Assembly (NCBI RefSeq): GCF_902167145.1
Contig: NC_050105.1
Span: 137,439,988 to 137,503,987, forward strand
Length of the DNA: 64,000 nt
Origin: Zea mays
Lineage: Eukaryota > Streptophyta > Magnoliopsida > Poales > Poaceae
Reading direction: 5' to 3'
Shown here piece by piece: positions 12,957 to 24,300 of this stretch (position 1 is its first letter; every line of letters starts with the position of its first letter). Position numbers and translations under genes: made by a program. Under the pieces are notes generated by a model, which was given only the letters and a program-made list of their open reading frames with translations, was not told where the DNA came from and did no database searches.

Positions 12957-14114
12957 TAGATGTCCAAACGGGTGGCACGACCAGGCCCAGCCCAAGCCCG
13001 ACTCGGCCCGACCCGACCCGTTTGAGCCCAGCATGGTTAAGCCCGAACACTTAATCGTGTCGTGCCATGTTGTGCCGCCCGACGGGCCCATAACTCTTCC
13101 CGAGCACGGCACGGTGTAGGCCCGACCGTGCCGGGTCGGCCCAAATAGCACGACCCATTTAGTGGCCCGTGCCGGCCCGAGCCCGCAAAACACAAAACCA
13201 TCCCGGCACCGCCTATCTCCTGCGCCGCGTCGGGGAGGTGGCCCACGCTGTCCGCTAGATTCTCCAGACAGTTGCGCATGGGACCCGCAGCCGCTGACCC
13301 CTTCTTCGCACCACGGCGGGGGCTGCCATCGCCGGATCCAGACCGGGAGCCACACAGGCGGCCCACGTACGCGAACGATGCCCGGGCGCGGTCCACGCTC
13401 ACCGCCAGCGCGGCGCGCGCCAGCTCCCGCAGGCTCCACGACGGCGGGGAGCCTCTGTACGCCGCGAGGCTATGCTCGCGCACCGACGGGTACTGCATCG
13501 CGCGGCAGGATTTGCGGATGAAGCCGCTGGCCACCGGCAGCGCGGTGTCCGTGGCCTGGAGCGCCGCTGCGACGGCGACGAGCAGCAGAAGGAGGCGGGC
13601 AGCGGCGCTACTGCTGCTGCGGGGGCGAGCCATGACTGCTGAGCTGCAGAAGGGAGCAGGGAGCAGGTGCGCTGTGCGCACCGGATGCCGACACTCGGCA
13701 CTCGCCGCGCCACGTCGCCGCAGGGAGGAGGGAGCCAGGAGCGAGAGGGAGGAAGTGTGGGAGAGTGGGTTAGGGTTTGCGTTAGGAGGTGACGAGGTGT
13801 TATACGTGGATGCGGCAGCCCTCGGGTTGGACCATCGAGGTCTCAGGGACTTGTGGGCTGGATGCGGGGGTGGGTGGGGAAATGGGGATTTAGGTTTTAG
13901 GGGTATTAGAATAAACGAGCCGGTTAAAAGTCCCGACAGATACCGGGCCATGCTCGGGCCAGCCCAACAGGCTCAAATGTCTGTCGGGCCCGACACGTTA
14001 TTCGGGCCGGGCTGAGCCTGGGCCCTCTTCAATCCGTGTCGTGTTGTGCTCGTGTCGTGCTAAAATAACGTGCTTCGTACCGGGGTAACGGGTCACGTGC
14101 TTTCTGGACATATA
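12957..14114. mobile_element. Small GC-rich DNA transposon D with captured gene sequence
   Basis: This block interrupts LTR C between CACAGGTATA and TATACTGGTG. Its ends are imperfect inverted repeats (ATGTCCA near 12960; TGGACAT near 14106), with dense subterminal GGCCCG/CGGGCC and GGCACGAC motifs at both sides. Such subterminal repeats are common in plant hAT-like non-autonomous elements, but I cannot fix the superfamily or the exact target duplication (TA or TATA fits). It has no transposase. The middle holds a truncated PMEI-like gene. Confidence 0.6.
13199..13633 (-). pseudogene. Captured, truncated invertase/pectin methylesterase inhibitor (PMEI) gene
   Basis: The minus-strand frame starts at the ATG at 13633 with a signal peptide (M-A-R-P-R then a Leu/Ala-rich core, cleavage near T-D-T-A). 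The PMEI N-terminal half follows, with F-I-R-K-S-C and later C-L-E-N-L-A-D-S-V-G-H-L. PMEI proteins inhibit cell-wall pectin methylesterases or invertases in the apoplast. The family's second Cys of the first hairpin is Arg here (Y-P-S-V-R-E), and homology stops at G-G-A-G-M, after which the frame reads transposon sequence. The normal C-terminal helix and its Cys are absent. It may be transcribed as a chimera but is unlikely to be a working inhibitor. Confidence 0.7.
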
Positions 14115-14378
14115 TACTGGTGAAGAGTAGGTGGTCGAAGAGGAGCCCTACAATGAGGAATACGAGCTTATCTAGGTGGCGTCTCCCAGTCAGCTTGATG
14201 ACGACAAAAAATAATTATTTAGTTCGTTTTATTGTTATCATTTATTTCTGTAAGACTTCCGTTATGTAATAATGATACTTGTGACATTTATCTCTATAGA
14301 TTTTGTTATTATATGTGATGTTCTTCTTGACGCCATATAAGGCGACGCCATATAAGGCGTACCCATTCGGGTGTGACA

Positions 14379-14511
14379 ATAGTGGTAAAATTGACAATGA
14401 CTAAATAATAAAACTAAAAAAAACTATACAACTGAAAACAGTTCAAAACCCTCGGCCGAATAGTAAGGCAAAGCCGCAAAGGCTTATCCTTCCGAGTTTC
14501 CACCCTTTACA
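14379..14511 (+). promoter_or_regulatory. Short 5' leader/promoter interval between LTR C and the RRM gene
   Basis: Only 133 bp separate the end of LTR C from the ATG at 14512. It starts AT-rich and becomes GC-rich near 14450. No clear TATA box is seen, so the LTR or sequence within it may supply promoter function. This is inference. Confidence 0.4.
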
Positions 14512-15332
14512 ATGGCGAGCGCTCCCGCCGGCTTTGCCCCCACCGTCGCTGCTTCCACAAGCTTCGGCTTCAGCCGCTTCACTATCGTGGCATGCCCCTT
14601 CCCCTCGCGCACTCATCTTCCAGCGGCCTCCTCCGTTGGGGTTCGCAATCAGCAGCGCGCGTCCACTGCCACCGCCTGCCTGCCGCCGCCGAATACCTCC
14701 CATGGCGCCGCCACCAGGCTGTACGTCAGCGGTAGGCGCTCCGATCTCAGACTTCGCTCCTAGATTTGGTAATCCTATGCTAGGCGCCCCGACTCAGCGC
14801 ACTCTCTTGGCTCCTAGATTTGGTAATCCTACCGTGCATTTTAGGGCTTCGAGCCAACGATTTCCTGACGAAATTCGGAAAAAATCTTCAGGACAAATCT
14901 TAAAGCACTCGTTCTGACGGTTCCCTTCCTCTTCCTCGAACAGGTCTTTCGTTCCGCACAACCGAACGGAGCCTCCGGGACGCGTTCGAGAAGTTTGGTG
15001 ACCTTACGGAAGGTGACAGAGCCCGAGATGAGCGAATGTCTGTGTTTTAAATTCAGAATTATTGAAAATTTGCTCCGTGCTTGCTACTCCAGTTTGTCTC
15101 GTGATGGATAGAGTAGCGAAGCGACCGAGAGGTTTCGCTTTCCTTTCTTACACCGGGGAGGAGGAAGCCAGGGGCGCCATGGAAGGGATGCACGGGAAGG
15201 TGAAAGATGTCCAGATCGTCGGATGCTCGTGTGATAGATAGTCTGTGCTTGTAGCTTACGTTCTATCTTCTGCAGTTCCTGGATGGCAGAGTGATCTTTG
15301 TCGAGGTTGCGAAACGAAGAGCTGAAGCCTGA
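14512..15332 (+). CDS. Organelle-targeted single-RRM RNA-binding protein (ORRM6-like), 4 exons
   Basis: Exons by splice signals and homology are 14512-14731, 14944-15012, 15093-15199 and 15276-15332; all introns are GT-AG and the product is 150 aa. Residues 1 to about 65 are Ser/Ala/Arg-rich with few acids, like a chloroplast or mitochondrial transit peptide. One RRM fills the rest: RNP2 is L-Y-V-S-G-L (70-75) and RNP1 is R-G-F-A-F-L-S-Y (109-116), followed by F-L-D-G-R-V-I-F-V-E-V-A-K. It ends soon after the RRM. This matches the plant ORRM6-type family, which serves organelle RNA editing and stability; the assignment is from memory. All exons join in frame with no stop, so it looks functional. 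It converges on the MYB gene at 15959. Confidence 0.85.
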
Positions 15333-15958
15333 AGGATCGCGCCCAAATATTGCTAAAAAAAAACTTGATTGTTGGTTCCAGCAAAGTCCCTGATGAGACA
15401 CACATTGATGCAGGCAAGGTTTAGGTGAAGTTTAGATGTGAACAGAGGAACCGAAGAAACCTTAGGGCTTGTTTGGGTAACCTTGGATTAGAATGGATTG
15501 AGGGGGTATAAGGTGTATTGAAGTGTAATATGAACTAATTTCTCTTTCAATCCCTAAAATACACTTCAATCCACTTCAATCCCTCTTTATCCAAACAAGG
15601 CCTTAGCAACATTCGGTCGTGTAGCTGTTGTCATTTCATTGTTTTACAAAACAACATTCGTAATTTACATATATAGGTCATACAATATGGTCTCCTACTA
15701 CAACTATTACACTGCTTGCTGCATTGTCTTGAACTATACAAATGACAGACAGGAACCACAGCCAGTCAGTCACCTCCATCCCTTTTGTGGAAGGCTGCTT
15801 CACCAGTGTCAATCTGCCTCTCATAAGTAACAGCAGAACGCCTGAATGGCCGTCCTGCAAAACATCAGCACTGCTGTACTGTACAGTCATACGTCTTCAA
15901 TATCAGCAAAAAAATATATATATCCAGAGCAGCGGTGGCTGGCGAGGGCGCAAAAATT
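15333..15958. other. Shared 3' flank of two convergent genes
   Basis: It holds the 3' ends of the RRM gene (plus) and the MYB gene (minus) and, at 15465-15602, a MITE. No further gene is seen. Confidence 0.6.
15465..15602. mobile_element. Tourist-like MITE, 138 bp
   Basis: The terminal inverted repeats are GGGCTTGTTTGG and CCAAACAAGGCC, flanked by TTA at 15462-15464 and 15603-15605. The three-base TTA duplication and these ends fit PIF/Harbinger (Tourist) MITEs. The interior has inverted AT-rich sequence and no coding. Confidence 0.85.
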
Positions 15959-17954
15959 TTACAGGCACAGCCTTGTCATCTCTCTATCTGCCTCCCCAGG
16001 TGCCTCTGACTGCAGCAGCATCTTGCTCTGAGGCGTGCGCTTGCACGGTGCAAAACCTCGAAGGCAGTCTGGAACTACGCTCGCGCATTTCCTTGAACCT
16101 GGAACAGGTGCCACTTTGTCTCCGTCGTTGTTTACTTTCGTGGATTCTACAGAATCTGAATTCTGAGCTGTTTCAACCACGCTGCTGGAGGAGGTTGTGA
16201 CGGACGGCTCCGTCCACGATCCTTGTGCCCTCGTGACCTCGCAGTCTGCTGCGGCTTGAGACGGTTGGTTGTCCTGCTGCTTGTTTGAGGTAACTGTCTG
16301 CGCGTTCCACGCCGTGTAAGGCATGCTTCCATCACCGTAGCTCAGGGGTCGGCAAGCAGAATGCACGGAGAACTGCTCGCCTTGAGGAAGACAGTGCATA
16401 AACTGCCGCGTACCGGTCAGCCACGGGTGCCATGTCTTCGCTTCCTCTGCGGCATGGGAGGACAGCTTCTTCCCAGTTCCACAACTAGTCGGTGACTCAG
16501 GAGCTGAAGCGTCCAGTTCCATGTCTGCCACACGTTGTAGTTGCAGGCTCCCAGTATTGGAGCTTGGTTGCTGATCGAATAAATTACTAACCACAACCCT
16601 CTTGCCAAATAGCCAAAGAACTGGACCTCCAGGTAGTTCACACGCCGCCTCGTCAGAAGTGGTGGCCTCCTGCAGCATGTTTAAGGCGCTTGTTAGACTC
16701 AGCATGTTTACAAGGCATGTTATGGCTGTTAGGCTGTAGCAATGTTCAGTACCTTGGAAAGTGCAACTGCCGTGCTTGGTGTGAGGCATCTGTCCTCCAT
16801 CATGTAAACCGAGGAAGCTGGTGATCCACTACCTTCAGCTGTGGTTAACACAGACTTCGGTGAGCAAGTCTCCTGCTCAGACAGAGACGGGGACTGTGCC
16901 TGCAGCTGGGGCTCCTGAAGCCGCTTGATCGCGGAGGCGTCGTCCTTGCCGACCGAACTACCCAGCTTGCGCGGGTACGGGTGCGTTGGCCTCCTCTTGG
17001 GCCGCGGCGGCGGAATCTGAATTTGTGGTGGAGCCGCTACGCCGTTGCCGTTGCCGTTGCTATCCCCTCCAGAGGATTCTCGGATGACCTGCAGCGTGCG
17101 AAACAAGATCGATCAGAAGCCCGTACGTCTTCAGTGACACAGCATGGATAGCACCTGCTGTCCATGGTTGAGCTGACTTACATCGCCTTGCAAGCAACAC
17201 AATCCATGGATTTTTTTTTCCAGGCAGAGTGGGGATTTGATGGTGTGTGTGTGTGTGTTTTTTTTCTATGCAAAGAGGCAACGAGACCTTGGAGAAGAAC
17301 TTCTGAGCGTGGCTCCTGATCTGCACGGCAGTCTTGCTGCCTACGTGCTCTGCAGATTGTACCGGTTATCAGCCAGGTTCCGTGCAGTTCTGGTAATAAT
17401 AGTAAAGCTTGTACAAGAGACAAGAGCATAAATAAAGTAGGTGTGTGTCACAACTCTCACCTTGTATACGGCGCCAGGCACGGCCATGCTGCCGCAGGGC
17501 TTCCAAGAAGAGCCTGTGCTCGTCCTCGGTCCATTTCTCCCTCTGCTTGGATATCGTGTATGGCTTGCGTGCCTAAACGGCAAGTGGCCAAAAGTGTGAC
17601 CTTGGGTGAGAGGAAAAGAAAAACATCTCCAGCCTCATCAGGTTTCGCAATTCGGCCAGATCGAAAGGGAGTTGCAGGTGCGAAAGAGCCGCGCTGTACC
17701 TTAGGGGCTCGTGCTCCTCCTGGCAAGTCCATATCGCCGGAGCTGAGAGTGCTCTTCAGATGACCCGTGAAGTTTCCATGGCCGACGTGGTCCACGTCCA
17801 CAGCAGGCCTTTGATCGGTCCTCGGCTTCACAAACGGAGAAGGGAATTCAGGAATTTCTCAGCCAAACAACATAAAAAAGATCGGGAAAGCGTATGACGA
17901 ACAGTCGACAGCTGAGTAAAGCACGAGTGGTTGCCTTACCTGAATACGAGCCAT
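15959..17954 (-). CDS. CCA1/REVEILLE-type MYB-related transcription factor, 6 exons
   Basis: Coding exons on the minus strand are 17940-17954, 17700-17825, 17461-17572, 17288-17349, 16753-17088 and 15959-16669. All have GT-AG borders and consistent phase, giving 453 aa. The single MYB repeat (about 49-105) runs from R-K-P-Y-T-I-S-K-Q-R-E-K-W to the signature S-H-A-Q-K-F (97-102). P-P-R-P-K-R-R-P-T-H-P-Y-P-R-K follows at 132-146, typical of REVEILLE/LHY/CCA1 proteins. The C-terminus has the family G-F-x-P-x-K-R stretch and ends R-L-C-L. Such proteins bind evening elements (AAAATATCT) in the nucleus and act in the circadian clock and auxin output. The first exon (five codons from the ATG at 17954) is the least certain; an in-frame ATG at 17732 is the alternative start. 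No inactivating change is seen. Confidence 0.87.
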
Positions 17955-18832
17955 CTCGAGATTTCTGAACCGGCCGAAGCACCGAGTCTGTCAGCCCAGC
18001 GAGCACGAATCGAGCAGCAGCACAAGGCGAGAGCGTGCGCAGCCAAGGCCAAGCCACCAGCTCCTGAGGGCTGCCGGTTTCGCACGAGTGGAGGAGAAGA
18101 GGGAGGGAGGCAGGCGAAGGCGAGAAACGAAATGGAGGCTGGATGGTGCAGCGAGAGGGGGAGAGAGGGCGAAGAAAAAGGGGCGGGGCCAGGGCGCCAC
18201 GTCGGACAGGATTTTTTTTCCCTCCCCGCTGGGCCCTTCCCTTTTCCGTGCGCGCTTTTCCGTCCGTCCTCACGCCGCCGCCGGATGAAGAATCTATCCT
18301 TCTTTACGGGGGGGGGCCCGGTCGCCGCTCGATTCTGGTGGCCGTCGCTGCTCCCCGGGTCGGCCGCCAGCTGCTCGTCCACCGCCGCAGCGCAGGGCAG
18401 CGCACCACAATTATGCTGGGGGCTCGTCGTGGCGGTCTTATCTTTACCCGGGGAGCGCGGCCGGCTTCCCGTCGTCGACTTTGGTGTGCCCTGCCCTGTG
18501 GGTTACTGGTTAGGTTGTTGGATCGACGTTGAAGCTCCGGAAAAGGCAAAAGGCCATACTTCTCTGAGATTCTCAGTAAATATTTCCGAAATTATCATGG
18601 GCATTAGTCTGGCAAAGACATACCTGCACCTGTTAGTGTAGAATATATTATCAAGCCAAATGAGGTTGTAAATATCACATTATGAGTATCTATCTATCTC
18701 GGAGAGCTTGACTTTGCGCTGCTGCTCCTCCGAAATATCTGGGGCCTAGGATTTCCCGCCGAAATCTGATCCTATCCGCTGCCCGCTTTCGCGCTCGGCG
18801 CCTGCTCCGTCCGCTCGGCACGGCTAGTTATG
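17955..18832 (-). promoter_or_regulatory. 5' UTR and promoter region of the MYB gene
   Basis: It is GC-rich near the gene (to about 18530) and AT-rich beyond. An AAATATCT close to the evening element lies at 18732-18739 on the plus strand, which would fit clock feedback but may be chance. The long frames in both strands here follow GC bias and are not called. Confidence 0.4.
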
Positions 18833-19172
18833 TAAATTTTAGCTCTCTAAATCACAGATTTAAGAAGTTGCTAAATGACTTTTGGAGTAAAAAAATGTGA
18901 GTTCTCCAATAGTTCTCTAAATATAGGTTGTAATTTTGTTTTGTATTTATCCACATAAAAAATAAGTCACAAAAAACTATATAATGCAGTCAACATTTTT
19001 GTTTAGAGAGTTGTTAAATGGTTGCCAAATGTAGAGAGAAAATGAGGTTAGATGACAAGTTGTTAAATTTAGAAAGTCCATTTAGAGAACTGTTGGAGAA
19101 TAGTTTTCATGTTAACTACCTAAATTATTGATTTAGGAAGTCTTTTAGAGAACTACTGGAGTTGCTCTCAGA
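18833..19172. mobile_element. AT-rich MITE-like inverted-repeat element
   Basis: TTCTCCAATAGTTCTCTAAAT near 18902 is the inverse of TTTAGAGAACTGTTGGAGAA near 19081. Related arms (CTCTCTAAATCACAGATTTAAG at left; CTAAATTATTGATTTAGGAAG near 19118) lie outside. The ends and target duplication are not clear. No coding. Confidence 0.5.
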
Positions 19173-20804
19173 TGGATATAGCGAGTAGAAAAGCGCAGCG
19201 ACGGATTGGCGCCGTCGGCTGGCCCACCGTCCCATCGCTTTTTGCCACGTCAAACCCACGCCACGACCACGAACGGTGCCGTGTCGAGGCCCGGCCAAAC
19301 ACCGGTCCTGTCTGTCGCCACACCGCCGGACACGTGCCTCCTTTACTCTATCTGCTACTAGTAGATAAGCCCAGCAGCAGGGAAACCGTTCTTCGTATTG
19401 CGCTTTGCTGTGGACAGTGAGAGCAACGGGTCTTGGATCCCTGGCCACGAGCTCCGGCGGACCGGCCGGCCAGGCTCCATGCGTCGGTTGCTCTAGAAGT
19501 TCAGTGGGAAATCCTCGTCCACATGTTCTGCAGGCAAGCGCGGCTTCATGCCTTGTTCTTTTCTCCACTCGTGAGAGTTTTGGGCTTTGGTTTTTCAAAA
19601 AGAAAAAGAAAAAGGGTCTTGGTGCTTTTGGCGATGCGACTCGTGTCGTTACTTCGTGACAGCCCACCTGTCAGAGGCATGTTCTGGCACCTGTCGCTTG
19701 GGTTTCCTTGCAGGGGGGCATCGGCGATTGTACTGTAGTTGCAGTAGGTGGACCCCGTCCAGTTTGATATCGTGGTTTGTCGTTGCGGCATCACGTGCTC
19801 GTGGCAGCGACGCACAAGTATGTGGCTGGAATTCTGGAGACTGACAATTGGCATATTCTATGGGTGGTTCCCTTCGAATTAAAGTTATTTATTTGAACTG
19901 CTACAATTATAATCTATAAAGACAAAAATACTATAAAAATAATAAAAGTTGGTACCGATTAAATCCAAACAAACAAGTTTTTCTACTTTATATCTGTAAT
20001 TTTTCTCTAGAAATTTTATTTTCTATATCTTAATTCTTTGTAACTGTGTCTTCTATATATCAAAGACTATGTAAGTTACATGTTTTGCTTTAGGGTTTTT
20101 CCTTACATATTTATGATACCCTCAAATATCTTATTTTTTTTAAATTATGCTTAATCCACTGTCTAAAGTATACAGATGGATAGATAAGAGGAAAACAAGT
20201 TTATATAGGAAGGATAAAAGAGTCTTCTAGGGAGGATAAAAGTGTCTTAGGCGTGGAGATAAACCAAACAAAGATCTAACCTTAGACGTCTTAGGCACGC
20301 CACAGATGGGGCAGGGTGCTAACCTTAGGTGTGACACATTACACGTGCAACCAAACACACCCATCATGTGTAATCACCCTCCTTAGCGCACGCCATGCAC
20401 CGCTGAGCAAGTACGATAGTTATACAGAATATAGTGGTGGAAAATAAAAGGTAACTACATCATAAATGGCACAGTGAAAAATAGAGAATTTCATAAAACT
20501 GGAATCAAAATGCATCTCGTTATTATACATGCAGTTATGCATGACTTAGCATGAAAAACAATTGTATATTGACGGAGGTAACAGGAAAATAAAAATTAAA
20601 AGACTTAGAAAATAAAAAAATTAATTGTGGGGCATGCATGAAAAAAAGAAAGAGAAAAAAATTAAAAGACGAATGGGCAACTGAGAAGTCAGAACAACCA
20701 GCACACGAGAATGGAACCAGCCAGGCAGCCACCTCCTACCCCCTCCAAATATTTGACGTTTCCCACTAGTTAGCAAAAAAATAAGGTAATCATGGACAGA
20801 CTAA
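19173..20804. other. Intergenic sequence, no gene recognised
   Basis: GC-moderate to about 19740, then AT-rich. Open frames at 19125-19854 on both strands overlap one another, have no recognisable domain, and include a Lys/Phe-rich stretch from an A-rich tract. I see nothing I can support as a gene. Confidence 0.5.
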
Positions 20805-21145
20805 GGTCATGTTTGGTTTCTTTAGTCTAGGGACTAAAATTTAGTTAGGGAACTAAAGTTTAGTCTCTAACACGTTTGGTTTTACAGGCTAAAAATAGTA
20901 AGAATATACTAAATGACGCATAATAAGACTAAAATAGCCTTTAACATTCTCCTGCTATTAGACAATTGAACTAAATGAAGGGTAAATGTGGAATTAATAT
21001 GGTTTAGTCTCTTTTAGCATATATGTGAAGGACTAAAGACTAAATCATTTTAGTCTATATTTTAGTCCTAGTGTTTGACAAAAAAAAGACTAAATGGGAC
21101 TAAAAACTAGAGACTAATCTTTAGTCCCTCTAACCAAACACCCCC
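20805..21145. mobile_element. Tourist-like MITE, 341 bp
   Basis: The ends GGTCATGTTTGGTT and AACCAAACACCCCC are imperfect inverted repeats flanked by TAA at 20802-20804 and 21146-21148. The interior has many inverted TTTAGTC/GACTAAA motifs. This fits a PIF/Harbinger-derived MITE. Confidence 0.8.
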
Positions 21146-21301
21146 TAAGTTGTCCCTACTACAAACTAGATCACGAAAAATGAGAAGTCACCATGACACC
21201 ATGATGGAGGAGCATGATAAGGGCAAACATTTATAGTACTTTTGGTTTGTACTACCGCTGACAAAATAAAAAAACGGACAGAGTATTTAGGATCCAAAAT
21301 G

Positions 21302-21306
21302 CACAC
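21302..21306. repeat. Target-site duplication of E, left copy (CACAC)
   Basis: CACAC directly precedes the TGTCACACCC end of E and recurs at 53812-53816 directly after its other end. This proves the outer limits of E. Confidence 0.9.
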
Positions 21307-24300
21307 TGTCACACCCGGGTTTTAGGGGTCCAAAGCCCGGGCGCGAACATAATCACCAGGTGTGCTAGAACCAAGTCTCACACATATGATGAATCATGAC
21401 ACAGGATCGAATGTCACATCTTTACTATATAATAGGAGTTCTGTACAAAATAAATAATTACATTATAAGGAGACAACGGTCCAGCAAACCAAAGTTGACT
21501 GGGAGACGACGACCTAGACCTCTCACGAACACATCGCAACATCCTCCACGCACCTCATCTTGTGGTACCTGTTCTTGACCTGGGGGGGTGAGACAGCAAG
21601 AGTGAGCTCACATACGTTCATCGCTCAACAAGTTATGGGGAATAATGTGCATGAACTCGCCAAAGGTGGGAGCTCACGTGAAGTGTAAGGCTTACCAAAG
21701 AGGATGGTTAGAGCTGAGCATTGCTTTTAAAGTTGGTCAAAATTTTTATTAGCAATTACTAAGTATAAGTAAATACCAACCCAATTAAGTAGTAGAACAA
21801 AAGTAACAACCTCACCTGCGATGCAATGCATATGACAAATTGAGTTTAAGTTCCATAATTTAATCATGTGAGTGTCCGAGCCGCTCATGACCGTGAGCAC
21901 GGCTAGTATACCAGTTTTACACTCTGCAGAGGTTGCGCATCTTTACCTACAAGTCATGTTACCCATCTGCCAAGGGATCGCGACTTCCCATACACATCTA
22001 CCGAGGAGGCGAGGCAGGGTAACACTACGAGGCCTTTACAAAGTTCCACTAGCTTAAGAAAACCCGCTACAGTTTATAGGAAGCTCCAATGCAGGGTTCT
22101 TGCCTGACCGCCATCGCAGCAAAATCAACCAAGGACCTCCCTACACTGACCACTCCCCTACTGCCTTTGCCCCTTTCGGGTAAGGTAGTCCTCCACTAGC
22201 TTTCCTAATTAATCAGCCAAGGGCGTCCATAAACCCTTGTGGTAGCACTGTTTTCCCGGGTGGTTCTCCATGTTCCAATTAACATAATGATCTTATCATG
22301 AACAGTAATAATAAAAAGACAATAAAAGTGTGATCATGAATAGTGTAATCTTCATACCCAAAACCACATAAAGCAATAGCAGGTACTACCCAAAAAGTTT
22401 AGTGGAGTCAAGGTATAAAGATAATCAAACTAGGGTAACCTGTTGGGTCCCATCAAAATTAACCTATGCAGATCATTATGATTAATCAGAATATGACTGG
22501 GTAAAAAGAAGTGATCAAGGGCACAACTTGCCTGGGACTTGAGATTCCAGGTACCAGGATGATCTTCAGATGACACGTGTCCTCACTGCTAAACGTAGCA
22601 ATACAGACAAACATGTATAGGCAAAATTAACATCACACCAAACATAAGAATAAACCGCGTACTAATATTCTACGCGCTGCTACGAGATCGTAGGAACGAG
22701 AATCATTAAATTCGGAGTTACGGTTATCGAGTTACGATTTTCCGAAGGTTTATGTGATTAAATAGGAAAACTAGGTTCTAGGTTGATTATTATAAATCAT
22801 GTGAGAAAGATATTCCTATGAAATCATTAATTTAATTTTAATCCAAGCTATAACTTGATTAGAGAACGTATTTTAGTCAAATTACAACTAGGAAGTGAAA
22901 ATACTACTTTAATTTTTAAATTAAGTAAGTTAACCCAATGAGCATAGGGTAAATAAATTATTTACAAACATGTTTCATGATAAAATAAGGTTACCAAGGT
23001 GTAGATAATTCTATTACATAGCTAACGCAACTTGAACGGGTCAAATCGGAGTTAAAACGTAGAAGTTATGAATTTTGTAAGCATTTAGTATTTCCTTTAC
23101 ACAAGAAATCATTTTCTAGGTCTATTTTATTAATTCCAGCGAATAACTGTACTGCAGACACAATTTAACAGGAGTTCAGGGTTTAGTTTGTAAATCAGAG
23201 GTCTTCTCTATAATGATCTTAACACTGACTCGGGTGGCGGGTTGATTTGAGAAAAGCCGAGGGGGTCTTTAGAATAAATGCCAAGGCGAAGGGGTATCCT
23301 CACATGACAGCCGCCCGATCGCCATCCGGCGGCCTAGATTAGATTCGCGAAAGGGTATGCTCTATTCTAATCTGGTCCCTACACCCGAGATCCGATGGTC
23401 GAGATTCCTATAATGCCTGATCTAATACTGGCCTTGCGATCACGATCCAAGGGCTATCCTACCATCTAATCTACATCGTCCAACAGAATATCAACGGCGC
23501 ACAGCCATCCTCCACCTCTCGACCGCCCAGAGCATGGCGCCGCCACCCAGGCACCACGACGGACCTCGCCGTCGCCGGGTCTTCTTCCGCTGCGGCCCAC
23601 AATTTACCACCCCGACTAACGCAACACGATGCCAAGATTAAAACGAATCGAGTTTGTAAGCTCCTACCAGCCGTGACGTCGAGGTGAGGGCGGTCCACGG
23701 AGAGACGCAATCCACGGCAGCCTTCCTTCTCCGATGAGCAATTGATGCCGCCACAGTGGTCGATCCACCCCGTCACGGCCACGGACGCTATCCAAGCTAT
23801 ACTGTGGAGTTCCCTGTACTGACTTCGAGGCCATCTCAGTGACAGGGACGCAGGTCGACGGCGCGGAGGCGGAGCAGAGTTCATGCGGCGGTGTGCGATT
23901 CTCTCCCTCACCCGAGCTCTTCCCTGCTTGGTGGCGCATCTAGATAGCCGAGGGGAGCGGCGCACGCGCAAGTATACATGGCCGGGACTTCGGGTTCAAG
24001 GGGTCCGCGGCAACCAGATATATATAGGGGCAGGCGCTGCTGTTGCCGGTTCCGATCATAGCGGCTAAATTCAGGGGAGATGCCAGAGGAATTTGTTGGG
24101 ATTCCAGGCGATACTCGCGAACACAGAGAAGGAGACGAAGTCCGACCAGGGGGGAAAACGGCAGATCCAATCGCCAGGGCCTGCGATGCGGAGTCCGTTC
24201 GGGGTGCACGCGAGCTGGATTGAAGAAGGGGAATCCGACCAGTGGAGCCCACACCGCGGCGACCCAGAGAATGCGCCTGGTGCACAGAGGATGCCCGGTG

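Larger units (their letters stand above)
11205..14378 (+). mobile_element. Tekay-type LTR C, 3' portion (solo or 3' LTR), interrupted by D
   Basis: After B ends, the sequence resembles the reverse complement of the LTR of E and parts of the LTR of G. Shared parts are the block with CCCGGGAAAACAGTG (12268 onward), the TGTGGGTAAAG and GTGCTCACAGTCATGAGCGG motifs (12580-12650), and an end in GGGTGTGACA. Its 5' part lies left of B, outside the window. It holds a candidate exon at 11924-11989 ending AG|GCAAGT and a second candidate exon starting 12954, which is split by D. The bases after the end read ATAGTGGTA, vaguely like a primer-binding site, but host gene sequence follows. Confidence 0.75.

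Noticed and set aside
14379..14400. ATAGTGGTAAAATTGACA after LTR C as a primer-binding site
   Set aside because: It matches only AGTGGTA of the expected site, and host gene sequence follows within 70 bp, so LTR C is more likely a 3' or solo LTR.
18088..18641. Plus-strand frames opposite the MYB gene promoter
   Set aside because: They are GC-rich, mutually overlapping and without domains, and match the 5' UTR and promoter of the minus-strand gene.
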